Positions 48,178-58,133 are shown, numbered from the stretch's first letter. The stretch is 64,000 bases of DNA from Betaproteobacteria bacterium (GCA_016791265.1 JAEUMY010000009.1:57925-121924); one strand, 5' to 3'. The notes: generated by a model not told the origin, from the letters alone. Program-made: numbers and translations.

Positions 48178-48267
48178 GGGGCACCATCGTGAGCCGGATG
48201 CGCGATGGTAACGCCTGCCCGGCGGCTGTGCGTCACTGCGGCCGCATAGGCCTCATCAGGACCGGTA

Positions 48268-48822
48268 TCAGATGACCGACTCGGCCGTCATGCAGCGAGC
48301 CATCGCGGCGGCGTAGTGGCGCGTCGTCGGTGTGGCGAGCCCCGGGGTCTTGGCGCGGTCATCCCAGATGCGCAGCTTCACCGCATCGGCGGCGAAAGGA
48401 CGCTGGATGAACTGCGCGGCCTCTTCCTCGCTGAATATCCCGCCCTGCAACTTGAGCGTGTGCTTGGAGCAGTCCGACAGCCCGGCCCAGTACGCCGGGT
48501 CCACGCGGCACAGATAACGCTTGGCCTCGACATGCATGCGGATGGGCTCGAGCACGGCGGGCGGAAAGAACGGACGGAGGAACGGAATGGCGATGTACTG
48601 ATGCACATCGTCCACGTCCGGTCCATCGGTCTCCGCGGTGCGATTGACGAGGTGCCCGAAGTCATGCAACAGCGCCGCGGTCACCAGCGCATCCGATGCG
48701 CCGTCCTGCTCGGCGAGCTGCGCGCACTGCAGGGCATGCTCGCGCTGGCTGACGGCTTCGCGGCCATATTGGCGTGAGCCGTGGCCGTCGATCACGGCCA
48801 GGATGTCTTCGATGGTGTTCAT
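48268..48822 (-). CDS. Phosphonate-associated HD-domain protein (PhnZ-like)
   Basis: 184 residues from the ATG overlapping the phnE stop (ATGA). HD motif in [12 protein letters not shown]; further likely metal ligands are the His of REHALQCA, the His of [11 protein letters not shown] and the Asp of GLSDCSK. It resembles the phosphonate-linked HD family that includes PhnZ, a diiron oxygenase cleaving 2-amino-1-hydroxyethylphosphonate. No PhnY hydroxylase is present in the window, so substrate is unproven. Confidence 0.8.
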   Translation of the reverse strand: MNTIEDILAVIDGHGSRQYGREAVSQREHALQCAQLAEQDGASDALVTAALLHDFGHLVNRTAETDGPDVDDVHQYIAIPFLRPFFPPAVLEPIRMHVEAKRYLCRVDPAYWAGLSDCSKHTLKLQGGIFSEEEAAQFIQRPFAADAVKLRIWDDRAKTPGLATPTTRHYAAAMARCMTAESVI

Positions 48823-49619
48823 ATGAGCGTCCTTCTCAGCCTGCCGGAGGCGAAGTCGATCAGCGTGACCGTGACGATGATGATGAGCAGCACCGCCGCT
48901 GTTTCGGCGTAGTAGAAGCCGCGGATGATCTCCCACAGCACCACGCCGATGCCGCCCGCGCCCACCATGCCGACGACGGACGCCGAGCGCACGTTGGCCT
49001 CGAAGCGATACAGCGTGTACGACACCCAGAGTGGCATCACCTGCGGAATCACGCCGTAGACGATTTCTTCGAGCTTCTGCGCGCCTGTGGCGCGAATGCC
49101 TTCCACGGGCTGCGGGTCGATGGCTTCGACCGCTTCGGAAAACAGCTTCGCCAGCGTGCCCGTCGTGTGAATCCACAGCGCCAGCACGCCGGCGAAGGGG
49201 CCCAATCCGACAGCGACCACGAACAGCATCGCGAACACCATTTCATTGATGGCGCGAAAGGCATCCATCACCCGGCGCACCGGCTGATGAATCCACCATG
49301 GCGTGATGTTGGAGGCGGCGAGCAGCCCGAGCGGAATGGAGCAGAGCACCGCGAGGGCCGTGCCCCACAGCGCGATCTGCAGCGTGACCAGCATCTCTTT
49401 CAGATAGAGCTGCCAGTTGGCGAAATTGGGCGGGAAGAAATCGGCCGCGTACTTGGCCATGTTGCCCGAGTCACGGACAAGGTCGGCGGGCCGCATGTCC
49501 GCACCCTGCCACGAGAGTGCCAGCAGGCCCAGCACAGCGCCCCACACGAGAAGCGTGGACCAGCTGGTCTTGGGCAGGTTCGCCGTCGCGGCGAGCGGCA
49601 GAGGTGCGGTGGCGGCCAT
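48819..49619 (-). CDS. phnE: Phosphonate ABC transporter permease
   Basis: 266 residues, about six membrane helices. The permease EAA-type loop is [20 protein letters not shown], and the late block [20 protein letters not shown] is typical of PhnE. It works with PhnC and PhnD in phosphonate import. It follows phnD by 12 bp and overlaps the HD gene. Confidence 0.93.
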   Translation of the reverse strand: MAATAPLPLAATANLPKTSWSTLLVWGAVLGLLALSWQGADMRPADLVRDSGNMAKYAADFFPPNFANWQLYLKEMLVTLQIALWGTALAVLCSIPLGLLAASNITPWWIHQPVRRVMDAFRAINEMVFAMLFVVAVGLGPFAGVLALWIHTTGTLAKLFSEAVEAIDPQPVEGIRATGAQKLEEIVYGVIPQVMPLWVSYTLYRFEANVRSASVVGMVGAGGIGVVLWEIIRGFYYAETAAVLLIIIVTVTLIDFASGRLRRTLI

Positions 49620-49631
49620 GGCGATCTTCGC

Positions 49632-50603
49632 TTACTTCGCCATCGCGACTTGCTGGTTCAGCTCGGCGAGCTTCTTGTCGATCTCGGCGACCTTGGCCTT
49701 CTTCTCGGCGTCGGTGAGCTTGCCGTCGGTCTCGATCTTCGTCTTGTCGCGAAACAACTCAAGCTGGCGGATGGGCACCAACTGCGCGTTGCTGGAGGGT
49801 TTGAAGCCGGAAAGCTTGGACAGGTTCCACAGGCTCTTCTTCTCTTCCTCGGTCTTGCCGTAGGTGTAGAAGAAATCCTTCACCTTGGTCTTCGTCGCTT
49901 CGGGCAGGTCTTTGCGCATCACCAGCGGATCAAGCGGAATCAAGGGCGAGGTCCACACGATCTTGAGGTCCTTGAACTTGTCGGGAAAGCGCTCCTTGAT
50001 CTTGTCCAGGTTCTCGCTGTTGTTGGTGGCGATATCGACCTGCTTGTTGGCGACAGCCAAGGCATTGGTCTCGTGGTTGGCGCTGCGCGTGACCTTGAAG
50101 TGGGTCTTGGCATCGATCTTGTTCTGTGCGAACACGTAGTACGACGGCACCAGAAAACCCGAGGTCGAGTTGGGATCGCCGTTGGAGAAGGTCAGGCTCT
50201 TGCCGTTCTTCAGCACGTCATCGAGCGAGTTGATGGGGCTGTCCTTATGGACGATGAGATGGGACGTGTAGCCCTGCGTGCCATCGGCATTCACCATCTG
50301 GGTGAACACTTCGCCGGATGCGCGGTCCACCGCCTCGATGGCGGCCTTGTTGCCGTACCAGGCCACGTGAACCTTGTTGAAGCGCATGCCCTCGATGATG
50401 CCGGCATAGTCAGGCGCGAAAAACGCGGTGACCTTGAGGCCGGTCTTCTTGCCCATGTCGGCGATGATGGGGTCCCAGTTCTGCTTCAGGTTCTGGGTCG
50501 ATTCGGTGGAGATGATGCCGAGCACGATTTCCTTCGTCGTGTCGGCGAAGGCGCTGCTCGTGCCCAGCACGGCGAGTGCGGTGATGGCGAGTTTCTTCAA
50601 CAT
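49632..50603 (-). CDS. phnD: Phosphonate ABC transporter substrate-binding protein
   Basis: 323 residues with a signal peptide (cleavage after SSAFA). ISTESTQNLKQNWDPIIADM, YAGIIEGMRFNKVHVAWYGN and SNGDPNSTSGFLVPSYYVFA match PhnD. The periplasmic protein captures alkylphosphonates. Lys- and Glu-rich C-terminal helix. Confidence 0.95.
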   Translation of the reverse strand: MLKKLAITALAVLGTSSAFADTTKEIVLGIISTESTQNLKQNWDPIIADMGKKTGLKVTAFFAPDYAGIIEGMRFNKVHVAWYGNKAAIEAVDRASGEVFTQMVNADGTQGYTSHLIVHKDSPINSLDDVLKNGKSLTFSNGDPNSTSGFLVPSYYVFAQNKIDAKTHFKVTRSANHETNALAVANKQVDIATNNSENLDKIKERFPDKFKDLKIVWTSPLIPLDPLVMRKDLPEATKTKVKDFFYTYGKTEEEKKSLWNLSKLSGFKPSSNAQLVPIRQLELFRDKTKIETDGKLTDAEKKAKVAEIDKKLAELNQQVAMAK

Positions 50604-50635
50604 GATGGCTCCTCGATTTCGATGGCGGATGCGAA

Positions 50636-51493
50636 TCAGCCCGCTTGCGCGGCCTGGATGGATGGCAGCGGCGCGACGTTGTCACGCCGGTCTTGCAAGA
50701 GCGAGATGTGATCGGGCAGGTCGAGAATCTCGTCCGCCTCGGCGCCGTAGAGCTCGCGCAGCATGGCGGGCGTCAGCCGCTCCGATGGCCCGTCGAACAC
50801 GACCTGGCCGCGCCTGAGCGCGATCGTGCGCGGGCAATACTTGATGGCGACGTTGACCTGGTGCAGCGAGACCACGACCGTGCAGTGGTCCTCGCGGTTG
50901 ATGGTGGAAAGGATGTCCATCACCCGGCGCGATGACTCGGGGTCAAGCGAGGCGATGGGTTCATCGGCCAGCACCACCTTCGCGCGCTGCACCAGCGTGC
51001 GGGCGATGGCGGCGCGCTGCTGCTGTCCGCCCGAGAGGGTGGAGGCGCGTTGCGCGGCGCGCTCGGCCATGCCCACCCGGGCCAGCGCCTCGAGTCCTTG
51101 CGAATATTCGCTTGCGTGAAACCAGCGCGTCAGGCTGCGCCACAGCGGCACACGCGTCAGCATGCCGGCCATGACATTGGTGATGACCGGCAGCCGGCCC
51201 ACGAGGTTGAACTGCTGGAAGACGAATCCGATGCTCTCGCGCACTTCGCGAATATTCGCGGCGAGGCGGCCGCTCTTCTGCACGAGCTGACCGTTGACTT
51301 CGATTTCGCTTCGCGAATCCCGATCCGCCAGCACCAGCCCCGCGAGGTGGCGCAGCAGCGTGGACTTGCCGGATCCGGATGCGCCGATCAGCGCCACCAT
51401 TTCGCCGGGCATGATTTCCAGCGTCACCCGGTCCAGGGCGCGCGAAGGTCCGAAGGACTTCAGAAGCTCGGTGACACGGATGGCAGGTTGCAT
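50636..51493 (-). CDS. phnC: Phosphonate ABC transporter ATP-binding protein
   Basis: 285 residues. Walker [10 protein letters not shown], signature [14 protein letters not shown], Walker [14 protein letters not shown], and the switch His in VSLHQV. First gene of phnCDE plus the HD gene. A PhnF-type palindrome lies 10-19 bp upstream of its start. Two exact iterated palindromes lie in the gene. Confidence 0.95.
   Translation of the reverse strand: MQPAIRVTELLKSFGPSRALDRVTLEIMPGEMVALIGASGSGKSTLLRHLAGLVLADRDSRSEIEVNGQLVQKSGRLAANIREVRESIGFVFQQFNLVGRLPVITNVMAGMLTRVPLWRSLTRWFHASEYSQGLEALARVGMAERAAQRASTLSGGQQQRAAIARTLVQRAKVVLADEPIASLDPESSRRVMDILSTINREDHCTVVVSLHQVNVAIKYCPRTIALRRGQVVFDGPSERLTPAMLRELYGAEADEILDLPDHISLLQDRRDNVAPLPSIQAAQAG
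51100..51111. repeat. Iterated palindrome GCGAATATTCGC
   Basis: Exact copy in phnC, read as EYS. Confidence 0.85.
51248..51259. repeat. Iterated palindrome GCGAATATTCGC
   Basis: Exact copy in phnC, read as ANIR. Confidence 0.85.
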
Positions 51494-51502
51494 GAGGGCG
51501 GT

Positions 51503-51512
51503 TGTCTAGATA
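51503..51512. promoter_or_regulatory. PhnF-type operator upstream of phnC
   Basis: TGTCTAGATA (in TTGTCTAGATAAG) matches the perfect palindrome TGTCTAGACA of the phnG-phnF promoter region at 9 of 10 bases. Placement 10 bp before the phnC start suggests repression of the transport operon. Confidence 0.7.
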
Positions 51513-51569
51513 AGTGCCGGGAGTGTAGGGAGCGAAGGTGACAGCCCCATGACGTGAGTGCGTTCGCGC

Positions 51570-52709
51570 CTAGATGACCCGAACGCCTTCGCGCCACACG
51601 GCGCGCACCACGGGCTGGTCATTGACCACGCGCACCTGCACCAGGTCCGCGCGCTTGCCGGGCGCGACTTCGCCGCGGTCAGTCAGCGCGAGGGCCTGCG
51701 CGGGATTGCGGGTGACGGTCGCGACCGCCCGCGGCAGCGTGAACCCCGCGTCGCGGGTCAACTGGAAAGCCGCGCCCATGAGGCTGGCTGGCACATAGTC
51801 GGACGACAGCGTGTCCAGCAAGCCCAGCTTCGCCAGATCCACGGCGGCCACGTTGCCGGAGTGCGAGCCGCCGCGAATGACGTTGGGCGCCCCCATCACC
51901 GTGCTCATGCCGAGCGCCTTGGCTTCGCGCGCCGCGTCGAGCGTGGTGGGGAACTCGCTGATGCGCACCCCTTCCGCATGGGCCGCGCGCACATGCTCGG
52001 CAAGCGTGTCGTCATGGCTCGCCAGCGGAATGCCGTGCTGCTGCGAATATTCGCAGAACCAACGTCGGTGCGGCAGCGCATGCGCCTGCTGCATCGCGAT
52101 GGACTGCTCGACCGAGCGCTGGAACTTCTCCTCCGACCAGCCCTTCTTGCCGGTGTAGTAGACGCGCGCGACATCGATGTTGGTCCACTGGCGCTGGCCG
52201 GGCGTGTGATCCATGAGCGAAATGAGGCGCACCAGCGGATCGCGCTGGAACGGCTCGAAGAGCGAGAGCGCGTTGGGTGCGGGCAGCTCACAGCGGATGT
52301 GCAACAGGTGATCCGCGCGCAGCAGCCCGCCGGCGCGCGCCGCGTGCAGCGCCGCGATGATGGGCGCCATGTCTTGTCCGCGCATGGCCTCGGGGTCGGC
52401 ATCGCCCACCCCCAGCGCGTCGTAGACGGTGGTGATGCCCGCGGCGGCGCACTCGGCGTCGTGCGCGAGCAATGCCGGCATCTCCGGCCAGCGCACCTTG
52501 GGGCGCGGCATGAGGTGGCGCTCGAAGTTGTCCGTGTGCAACTCGATGAAGCCGGGAAGGAGGTAGTCGCCGTCGAGGTCGATGCCGCTCGCGAGCGCCG
52601 AGCCGTTGCTGGCGACATCGGCGATGCGGCCCGCCGCCACCGCGACCGAGCCCGTCACCACGTCGTCGGCCAGCACCAGCCGCGCGTTTCTCAGGACCAG
52701 ATCCATCAA
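51570..52709 (-). CDS. phnM: C-P lyase pathway triphosphate hydrolase
   Basis: 379 residues, amidohydrolase superfamily. LPGFIELHTDNFERHLMPRP holds the HxD metal motif; further ligands lie in ADHLLHIRCEL and LASHDDTLAEH, and the late block SSDYVPASLM is typical. PhnM releases pyrophosphate from alkylphosphonate ribose triphosphate. Last gene of the phnGHIJKLM run; overlaps phnL by 4 bp. Confidence 0.95.
   Translation of the reverse strand: MMDLVLRNARLVLADDVVTGSVAVAAGRIADVASNGSALASGIDLDGDYLLPGFIELHTDNFERHLMPRPKVRWPEMPALLAHDAECAAAGITTVYDALGVGDADPEAMRGQDMAPIIAALHAARAGGLLRADHLLHIRCELPAPNALSLFEPFQRDPLVRLISLMDHTPGQRQWTNIDVARVYYTGKKGWSEEKFQRSVEQSIAMQQAHALPHRRWFCEYSQQHGIPLASHDDTLAEHVRAAHAEGVRISEFPTTLDAAREAKALGMSTVMGAPNVIRGGSHSGNVAAVDLAKLGLLDTLSSDYVPASLMGAAFQLTRDAGFTLPRAVATVTRNPAQALALTDRGEVAPGKRADLVQVRVVNDQPVVRAVWREGVRVI
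52043..52054. repeat. Iterated palindrome GCGAATATTCGC
   Basis: Exact copy in phnM, read as EYS. Confidence 0.85.
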
Positions 52710-53410
52710 ATGAACTCCCGCATGTCGATCACGCGGGTCGCGACCGTTTCGCGCACGCGCTGGTCGTGAAAAATGCCGACGATGGCAGCACCCGCCTCGC
52801 GCGCTTCGTTGATCATCGCCATCACGGTGACGCGGTTGTCCGCATCAAGTGAGGCGGTGGGTTCGTCCAGCAGCAGCAGCGGGCGCTTGCGGATGAGGCC
52901 CTTGGCGATGTTGACGCGCTGCTGCTCGCCGCCGGAGAAGGTGGCCGGCGCCACGCTCCAGAGCCGCACCGGAATGCGCAAGCGCAGCAACAGCGCCTCC
53001 GCCTCGCGGCGCGCATCAGCCAGCACTTCCGGTGTGGCGTCCACGCCATCCAGGAGCGGTTCGGCCACGATGTCCAGCGCCGGCACGCGCGGAATGGCGC
53101 GCAGGAACTGGCTCACGTAGCCCACCGTGTCACGGCGGAGCGCGATCAGCTCGCGTGGCGTCGCGGTGGTGAGATCGGTGGCGGTGTCGCCGTCGCGCAC
53201 GATGAGCGAGCCGGCCGTCGCGCGATAGTTGGCGTGAATGCATTTCAGCAGCGTGCTCTTGCCCATGCCGGACGGGCCGTCGAGCGCGACACATTCGCCG
53301 GGCGCGACATCGAGGTTCACCGCGCGCAGCACCGGCAGCTCGGCGCCGCCCTGGTTGTGCAACGTGAAGGTCTTGGCAAGGTCGCGGATGCGGAGCGCGG
53401 GTTCGTTCAT
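52706..53410 (-). CDS. phnL: C-P lyase ABC-type ATPase PhnL
   Basis: 234 residues. Walker A GPSGMGKSTLLK, signature FSGGEQQRVNIAKG, Walker B LLLLDEPTASLD. PhnL binds the C-P lyase core complex. It overlaps phnK and phnM by 4 bp each. Confidence 0.95.
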   Translation of the reverse strand: MNEPALRIRDLAKTFTLHNQGGAELPVLRAVNLDVAPGECVALDGPSGMGKSTLLKCIHANYRATAGSLIVRDGDTATDLTTATPRELIALRRDTVGYVSQFLRAIPRVPALDIVAEPLLDGVDATPEVLADARREAEALLLRLRIPVRLWSVAPATFSGGEQQRVNIAKGLIRKRPLLLLDEPTASLDADNRVTVMAMINEAREAGAAIVGIFHDQRVRETVATRVIDMREFI

Positions 53411-54189
53411 GGTTGCAGTACCGAGCTGACCAGCAGTTGGGTGTAGGGGTGCTGCGGATCGTCCAGCACCTGATCGGTGAGACCCTCCTCGACGATGCGC
53501 CCACCCTTCATCACGATCATGCGGTGCGCGAGCAGGCGGGCGACGGCGAGATCGTGGGTCACGATGATGGAGGCGAGATGCAATTGCCGGGTCAGCGTGC
53601 GCAAGAGGTCGAGCAAGCGCGCCTGCACCGACACGTCCAGCCCGGACGTGGGCTCATCCATGAACACGAGGCGCGGCTGGGTGACGAGATTGCGCGCGAT
53701 CTGCAGGCGCTGGCGCATGCCGCCTGAGAACGTCGCGGGGGAATCGTCGATACGATCCTCCTGCATTTCCACGCGCGTCATCCACGAGAGCGCTTCGCGG
53801 CGAATGCGCCCGTAGTGCCGCTCGCCCAGCGCCATCAGCCGTTCGCCCACGTTGGCGCCGGCGGAGACATCCATGCGCAATCCGTCGGCGGGATTCTGAT
53901 GCACATAGCCCCAGTCGGTGCGGGCGAGCAGACGGCGCGAGGCTTCAGAGAGGTCGTAGATGTCGACCACACCTTCATGGCGCGTGCGGAAGTGGACGCG
54001 GCCCGCGTCCGGCTTCAAGCGGGCCGACACGCAGTTGAGCAGCGTGGTCTTGCCCGATCCGGACTCGCCCACGACGGCCAGCACTTCGCCTGGCCAGAGA
54101 TCGAAACGAATGTCGTCGATGGCGATCCGGTCGCCGTAGCGCTTGGTGACGCCTTCGACTTCGAGGATGGGTTGGTCAAGCAGAGTCAT
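53407..54189 (-). CDS. phnK: C-P lyase ABC-type ATPase PhnK
   Basis: 260 residues from MTLLDQPILEVEGVTKRYG. Walker A GESGSGKTTLLN, signature FSGGMRQRLQIARN, Walker B VFMDEPTSGLDVS. PhnK docks on the PhnJ subunits of the core complex. The frame is open further upstream, but those residues belong to phnJ on another frame. Overlaps phnJ and phnL by 4 bp. Confidence 0.95.
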   Translation of the reverse strand: MTLLDQPILEVEGVTKRYGDRIAIDDIRFDLWPGEVLAVVGESGSGKTTLLNCVSARLKPDAGRVHFRTRHEGVVDIYDLSEASRRLLARTDWGYVHQNPADGLRMDVSAGANVGERLMALGERHYGRIRREALSWMTRVEMQEDRIDDSPATFSGGMRQRLQIARNLVTQPRLVFMDEPTSGLDVSVQARLLDLLRTLTRQLHLASIIVTHDLAVARLLAHRMIVMKGGRIVEEGLTDQVLDDPQHPYTQLLVSSVLQP

Positions 54190-55061
54190 GGTGCCGCTCC
54201 GTCGCGCCGCTGCCCGCAGTAATCCGTGTCCGAGCAGATGAACATCCGGCCGCCCTTGTCGTCGGTGATCACCTCGTCCAGAAAGCTCTCGCGCGAACCG
54301 CACAGCGCGCACGCGTGTTCCCACTTCTGCACTTCAAACGGATGGTCCTCGAACGCGAGGCTCTCGACCGTGGTGTATGGCGGCACGGCATAGATGCGCT
54401 TTTCGCGGCCGGCGCCGAAGAGTTGCAGCGCCGGATTGCGGTGCATCTTGGGATTGTCGAACTTCGGGATCGGCGACGGCGACATCAGAAATCGGCCATC
54501 GATCATCACCGGGTAGTCGTAGGTGTCGGCGATGTGGCCGTGGCGCGCGATGTCCTCGTACAGTTTCACGTGCATGAGCCCGTATTCGGCGAGGCCATGC
54601 ATCATCTTGGTCTCCGCTTCACGCGGCTCCAGGTGCGCGAGCGGCTCGGGGATGGGCACCTGATACACGATGACTTGACCCTCCGCGAGCGGTGTTTCCG
54701 GAATGCGATGACGCGTCTGGATGAGCGTCGCCTCGGTCGTGCGCTCGGTGGTGGCAACCCCGGTGGTGCGCTGGAAGAAGCGGCGAATGTTCACGGCGTT
54801 CACCGTGTCGTCCGCGCCCTGGTCGATGACCTTCAGCGTGTCGCCCGCCCCGATGATGGCGGCGGTGACCTGGATGCCGCCCGTGCCCCAGCCGTAGGGC
54901 AGCGGCATTTCACGCGAGCCGAAGGGCACCTGATAGCCGGGAATGGCGATTGCCTTCAGGATGGCACGGCGGATCATGCGCTTGGTGCGCTCGTCGAGGT
55001 AGGCGAAGTTGTAACCCTCTTCCCGGATCACGGCCGTGGCGAATTCGGTGCGCGCATTCAT
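54186..55061 (-). CDS. phnJ: C-P lyase catalytic subunit PhnJ (radical SAM)
   Basis: 291 residues from MNARTEFATAVIREEGYNFA. The C-terminal cysteines CALC, then Cys of FICSDTDYC, give the unusual radical-SAM cluster pattern of PhnJ (CxxC, about 20 residues, CxxxxxC). It breaks the carbon-phosphorus bond in the PhnGHIJ complex. Starts by ATGA overlap with phnI. Confidence 0.97.
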   Translation of the reverse strand: MNARTEFATAVIREEGYNFAYLDERTKRMIRRAILKAIAIPGYQVPFGSREMPLPYGWGTGGIQVTAAIIGAGDTLKVIDQGADDTVNAVNIRRFFQRTTGVATTERTTEATLIQTRHRIPETPLAEGQVIVYQVPIPEPLAHLEPREAETKMMHGLAEYGLMHVKLYEDIARHGHIADTYDYPVMIDGRFLMSPSPIPKFDNPKMHRNPALQLFGAGREKRIYAVPPYTTVESLAFEDHPFEVQKWEHACALCGSRESFLDEVITDDKGGRMFICSDTDYCGQRRDGAAP

Positions 55062-56155
55062 TCGGCGGCCTCCGGCAGCGCGTGCTCGGCGCGCATCTTT
55101 CGCACCAGCGCCAGCTCCGACTGAAAGTCGACGTAGTGCGGCAACTTCAGGTGCTGCACGAAGCCCGACGCTTCGAGATTGTCGGAGTGCGACAGCACGA
55201 ACTCCTGCATCTGCGCCGGCGCCTTGATGGCTTCGCCCAGCTCGTCGGCGCGAAGCGCGCGATCCACCAGCGCCATCGCCATGGCCTTGCGTTCGCCATG
55301 ACCGAAGGTGAGCCCGTAGCCGCGCGTGAACTGCGGTGGCGTGGTCTTGGACCCGGAGAACTGGTTGACCATCTGGCATTCGGTCACGTCGATTTCACCC
55401 ACGATGATGGGAAAGCCGAGCTCTTCCGGCACGACCTCAACGTCCACCGTGCCGAAGCGAATTTCACCGGCGAAGGGATGATTGTTGGCGTAGCCGCGCT
55501 GCGTGGAGTAGCCCATCGCGAGCAAATAGCCCTCGTCTCCACGCGCGAGGTTTTGCAGACGCAGTGCGCGATCGGCAGGGAAGGAGAGCGGCTCGCGGGT
55601 GAGGTCGGCGGGTTCAGGGTCGCCAGCATCGGGGTCGTGACGCTCGATCAAGCCCTCGTCGCCAAGAAGTTCGATGACAGAGGCGTAGTGGCTCTCTGGC
55701 TCTTGCGAGTATTCATCCTTCTCGCCGACCCCCGCCTCGATGGGCGTCCCCGCCGCCAACGAAAAATCCAGCAAGCGCTGGGTGTAGTCATACGTGGGCC
55801 CCAGCACCTGCCCGCCCGGCAAGTCCTTGAACGTGGCCGAGATGCGCCGCGTCATCCGCATGCCGGCGGTGTCGATGGCTTCGGTGTAGCCCAGGCGGGG
55901 CAGGGTTGCGCGATACGCGCGCAGCAGGAAAATCGCCTCCACCAGATCGCCCGCCGCCTGCTTGATGGCGAGCGCGGCCAACTCGCGGTCGTAGATGCTG
56001 CCTTCGGTCATGACGCGATCCACCGCGAGACGCAACTGTTTGCTGATCTGGTCGACCCTCAACTCGGGCAGTGCCGGGTCGCCGCGCCGGGTGCGGGCGA
56101 CTTCATCGTGCGACGCGGCGATGGCGCGCTCGCCGCCTTTCACCGCTACATACAT
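55058..56155 (-). CDS. phnI: C-P lyase core subunit PhnI
   Basis: 365 residues starting MYVAVKGGERAIAASH. YTQRLLDFSLAAGTPIEAGV and RGYGLTFGHGERKAMAMALV are conserved PhnI blocks. With PhnG, H and L it forms the ribose-1-phosphonate triphosphate from ATP. A decayed palindrome (GCGAGTATTC, about 55704) lies in the EYSQ segment. Confidence 0.95.
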   Translation of the reverse strand: MYVAVKGGERAIAASHDEVARTRRGDPALPELRVDQISKQLRLAVDRVMTEGSIYDRELAALAIKQAAGDLVEAIFLLRAYRATLPRLGYTEAIDTAGMRMTRRISATFKDLPGGQVLGPTYDYTQRLLDFSLAAGTPIEAGVGEKDEYSQEPESHYASVIELLGDEGLIERHDPDAGDPEPADLTREPLSFPADRALRLQNLARGDEGYLLAMGYSTQRGYANNHPFAGEIRFGTVDVEVVPEELGFPIIVGEIDVTECQMVNQFSGSKTTPPQFTRGYGLTFGHGERKAMAMALVDRALRADELGEAIKAPAQMQEFVLSHSDNLEASGFVQHLKLPHYVDFQSELALVRKMRAEHALPEAAE

Positions 56156-56751
56156 GCGGCCTCCATGCGGGTGCTGCGCGGCAGGCCGACGACATCAGCG
56201 CCGCAAGTCAGAAACACATCAACACCCCGCGGAAAACGCTGACGCATGGCCTGCCACGCGGCGACGAAGTCCTGATCCAGCTCCGGCGCCCGCAGCACTT
56301 GCGTGGCCGCGATGCCGGCGCCGGTCAGCGCCAGCGGCAAACCGGCGGCGAAGCTCGTCACTTCATGAATCACGGTGGCGGAGTGCTCGGGCGAATATTC
56401 GCTGCCCTGTCTCAGCGTGTTGAAATCCGGCCAGGCGTCGCTGGCCGCGAGCAGGATGAAGTCCGCTTCCGCCAGCGCGCCGAGCCGGCAGCCGGTGTGG
56501 AAGCGCGGATGCTGCGCGGCGGCCTCGCCAAGCGCTGGCGAGACATGCAACAGCGTGTCCTGATCAAGCAGCGCCAGTAGCAGCGCGTTGGCGGCGGCGC
56601 CCACGCCGGCGGGCGCCAGCGTGTCCATGGTCAGGGTGTGAATGCGCCCGGGATGCGCCAACGCATCCATGCCGACGCGAAACACCTGCTGCGCGTCGCG
56701 CACCGGTTCGCGGAAGCCGGGGCCGATGCCGGCGAGTTCGATGCGGTTCAC
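56146..56751 (-). CDS. phnH: C-P lyase core subunit PhnH
   Basis: 201 residues. IGPGFREPVRDAQQVFRVGM, then DALAHPGRI is the characteristic N-terminus; the ending has LTCGADVVGLPRSTRM. Structural subunit of the core complex. Overlaps phnG and phnI. Confidence 0.93.
   Translation of the reverse strand: MNRIELAGIGPGFREPVRDAQQVFRVGMDALAHPGRIHTLTMDTLAPAGVGAAANALLLALLDQDTLLHVSPALGEAAAQHPRFHTGCRLGALAEADFILLAASDAWPDFNTLRQGSEYSPEHSATVIHEVTSFAAGLPLALTGAGIAATQVLRAPELDQDFVAAWQAMRQRFPRGVDVFLTCGADVVGLPRSTRMEAACM
56391..56402. repeat. Iterated palindrome GCGAATATTCGC
   Basis: Exact copy in phnH, read as EYS. Confidence 0.85.
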
Positions 56752-57206
56752 TCGTCACCTCGCGCGATGGTGAGGAAATCGACGCGGGTCCTTCGCGTGG
56801 CCTGTTGACGCGCCGCCGACTCGGCCGCGCGACGCGCGCGCAGGGGCTGCAAGAGATCGCGATCCACCGCGGGGTGCTGCGACACGTCCTGCAACAACGC
56901 ATCGGCCAGCGCGGCCAATTCCGCCTTGCGCGCGCTGCGGCCCTGCACATACGCCACGCCGTGTTGCCCGCCGGCGAGACGAAGCGTGCAGCGGGTGAGC
57001 GTCATCTCGCCCACATTGAAACGATTGCCGCTGGCGCCGATGCGGCCGCGCACCATCACGAGACCCGTCTCGGGCCGGCGCAGCCAGGTGAACCCCTCGC
57101 GCTGTTCGCCACCCCAGGCTTCAAGAAGGTGAAGCGGCGCCGTGGCGAGGAGTCGCATCCAGTCCTGGCGCGCTTGTTGCGGGGGGTGATGCGGCGTGTC
57201 ATGCAT
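56748..57206 (-). CDS. phnG: C-P lyase core subunit PhnG
   Basis: 152 residues. RQDWMRLLATAPLHLLEAWG, PETGLVMVRGRIGASGNRFN and TRCTLRLAGGQHGVAYVQGR are PhnG signatures. First gene of the phnGHIJKLM run and divergent from phnF, with an operator-like palindrome between them. Confidence 0.93.
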   Translation of the reverse strand: MHDTPHHPPQQARQDWMRLLATAPLHLLEAWGGEQREGFTWLRRPETGLVMVRGRIGASGNRFNVGEMTLTRCTLRLAGGQHGVAYVQGRSARKAELAALADALLQDVSQHPAVDRDLLQPLRARRAAESAARQQATRRTRVDFLTIARGDE

Positions 57207-57243
57207 TTGTCACAGCTCCCGTCGAGAATCCGGGTCCAGAACC

Positions 57244-57253
57244 TGTCTAGACA
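57244..57253. promoter_or_regulatory. PhnF-type operator between phnG and phnF
   Basis: Perfect palindrome TGTCTAGACA in the 102-bp divergent region. The same sequence with one change lies upstream of phnC (51503-51512). A shared site next to the GntR-type regulator gene suggests co-regulation and autoregulation. Confidence 0.8.
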
Positions 57254-57308
57254 TCCCGGCATGGAGCGGGAATCTACGCAGCCAAGATGAACGTACGGTG
57301 ACGACCAC

Positions 57309-58133
57309 ATGACAATCGCTGTCACAAATGCGGGATCGCGCAACGACAACGGAACGGCCCGCGCGGACGACGCGCCGGCGTTGCTTCAGGACGATGGCTG
57401 GGCGGAGGGGCAGACGACCGACGCGGAGCCGGTTTGGTCCATCATCGAGCGCGAGCTGGCCGCCGACATCGCCACCGGGCGAATGCAAGCCGGTGCGCGC
57501 CTGCCGGGCGAGCACGCGCTGGCCGAGCGCTTTGGCGTGAACCGGCACACGGTGCGCCATGCGTTGGCCGCGCTGGCCGCGAAGGGGCTGGTGCAGGTGC
57601 GCGCGGGTCTCGGCACGTTCGTGACCGACCTCGCCGTGGACTATGTGCTCGGTCGACGCACGCGCTTCACGGAGAATCTGTCCGCGGCCGGATTGCGCGG
57701 CCGGCATCGATTCATCGCCGCCGAAGAGGTGAAGGCCTCGCGCCCGGTGGCCGCCGCGCTGCTGCTGCGGCTTGGCGCGACGGTGCTGCGCATCGTCGCG
57801 GTCGGCGAAGCCAACGAGCGGCCCATCACGCTGGGTGAGCATCATTTCGCCGCGCGCCGGTTCAAGGGGCTGGATGCGGCCTTCGCGCGCACCGGGTCCA
57901 TCTCGGCGGCGTTGAAGGAATTCGGGGTGGCCGATTTCACCCGGCAGCGGAGCGCGGTGAGCGCGCGCCTGCCGGGCCGGGAGGTCGCGCGCCATTTGAA
58001 TCAGGACACCCGCAGACCCGTGCTGTTGGTGGAAGGCGTCAACATCGACAGCGCGGGCGCGCCGGTGGAATTTGGCCGCACCTGGTTCGCGGGCGACCTT
58101 GTGCAGCTCATTGTGGACGCGGAGCGCGCATGA
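57309..58133 (+). CDS. phnF: Phosphonate metabolism regulator PhnF (GntR/HutC family)
   Basis: 274 residues. After a disordered N-terminal 40 residues comes the winged helix (LAADIATGRMQAGARLPGEH, ALAERFGVNRHTVRHALAAL), then a UTRA effector domain with RTRFTENLSAAGLRGRH and PVLLVEGVNIDSAGAPVEFG. It should repress phn genes until a phosphonate-linked ligand binds. Overlaps the next gene by ATGA. Confidence 0.93.
   Translation: MTIAVTNAGSRNDNGTARADDAPALLQDDGWAEGQTTDAEPVWSIIERELAADIATGRMQAGARLPGEHALAERFGVNRHTVRHALAALAAKGLVQVRAGLGTFVTDLAVDYVLGRRTRFTENLSAAGLRGRHRFIAAEEVKASRPVAAALLLRLGATVLRIVAVGEANERPITLGEHHFAARRFKGLDAAFARTGSISAALKEFGVADFTRQRSAVSARLPGREVARHLNQDTRRPVLLVEGVNIDSAGAPVEFGRTWFAGDLVQLIVDAERA

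Noticed and set aside
48774..50711. 645-codon plus-strand frame
   Set aside because: Antisense to phnD/phnE; no protein-like motifs.
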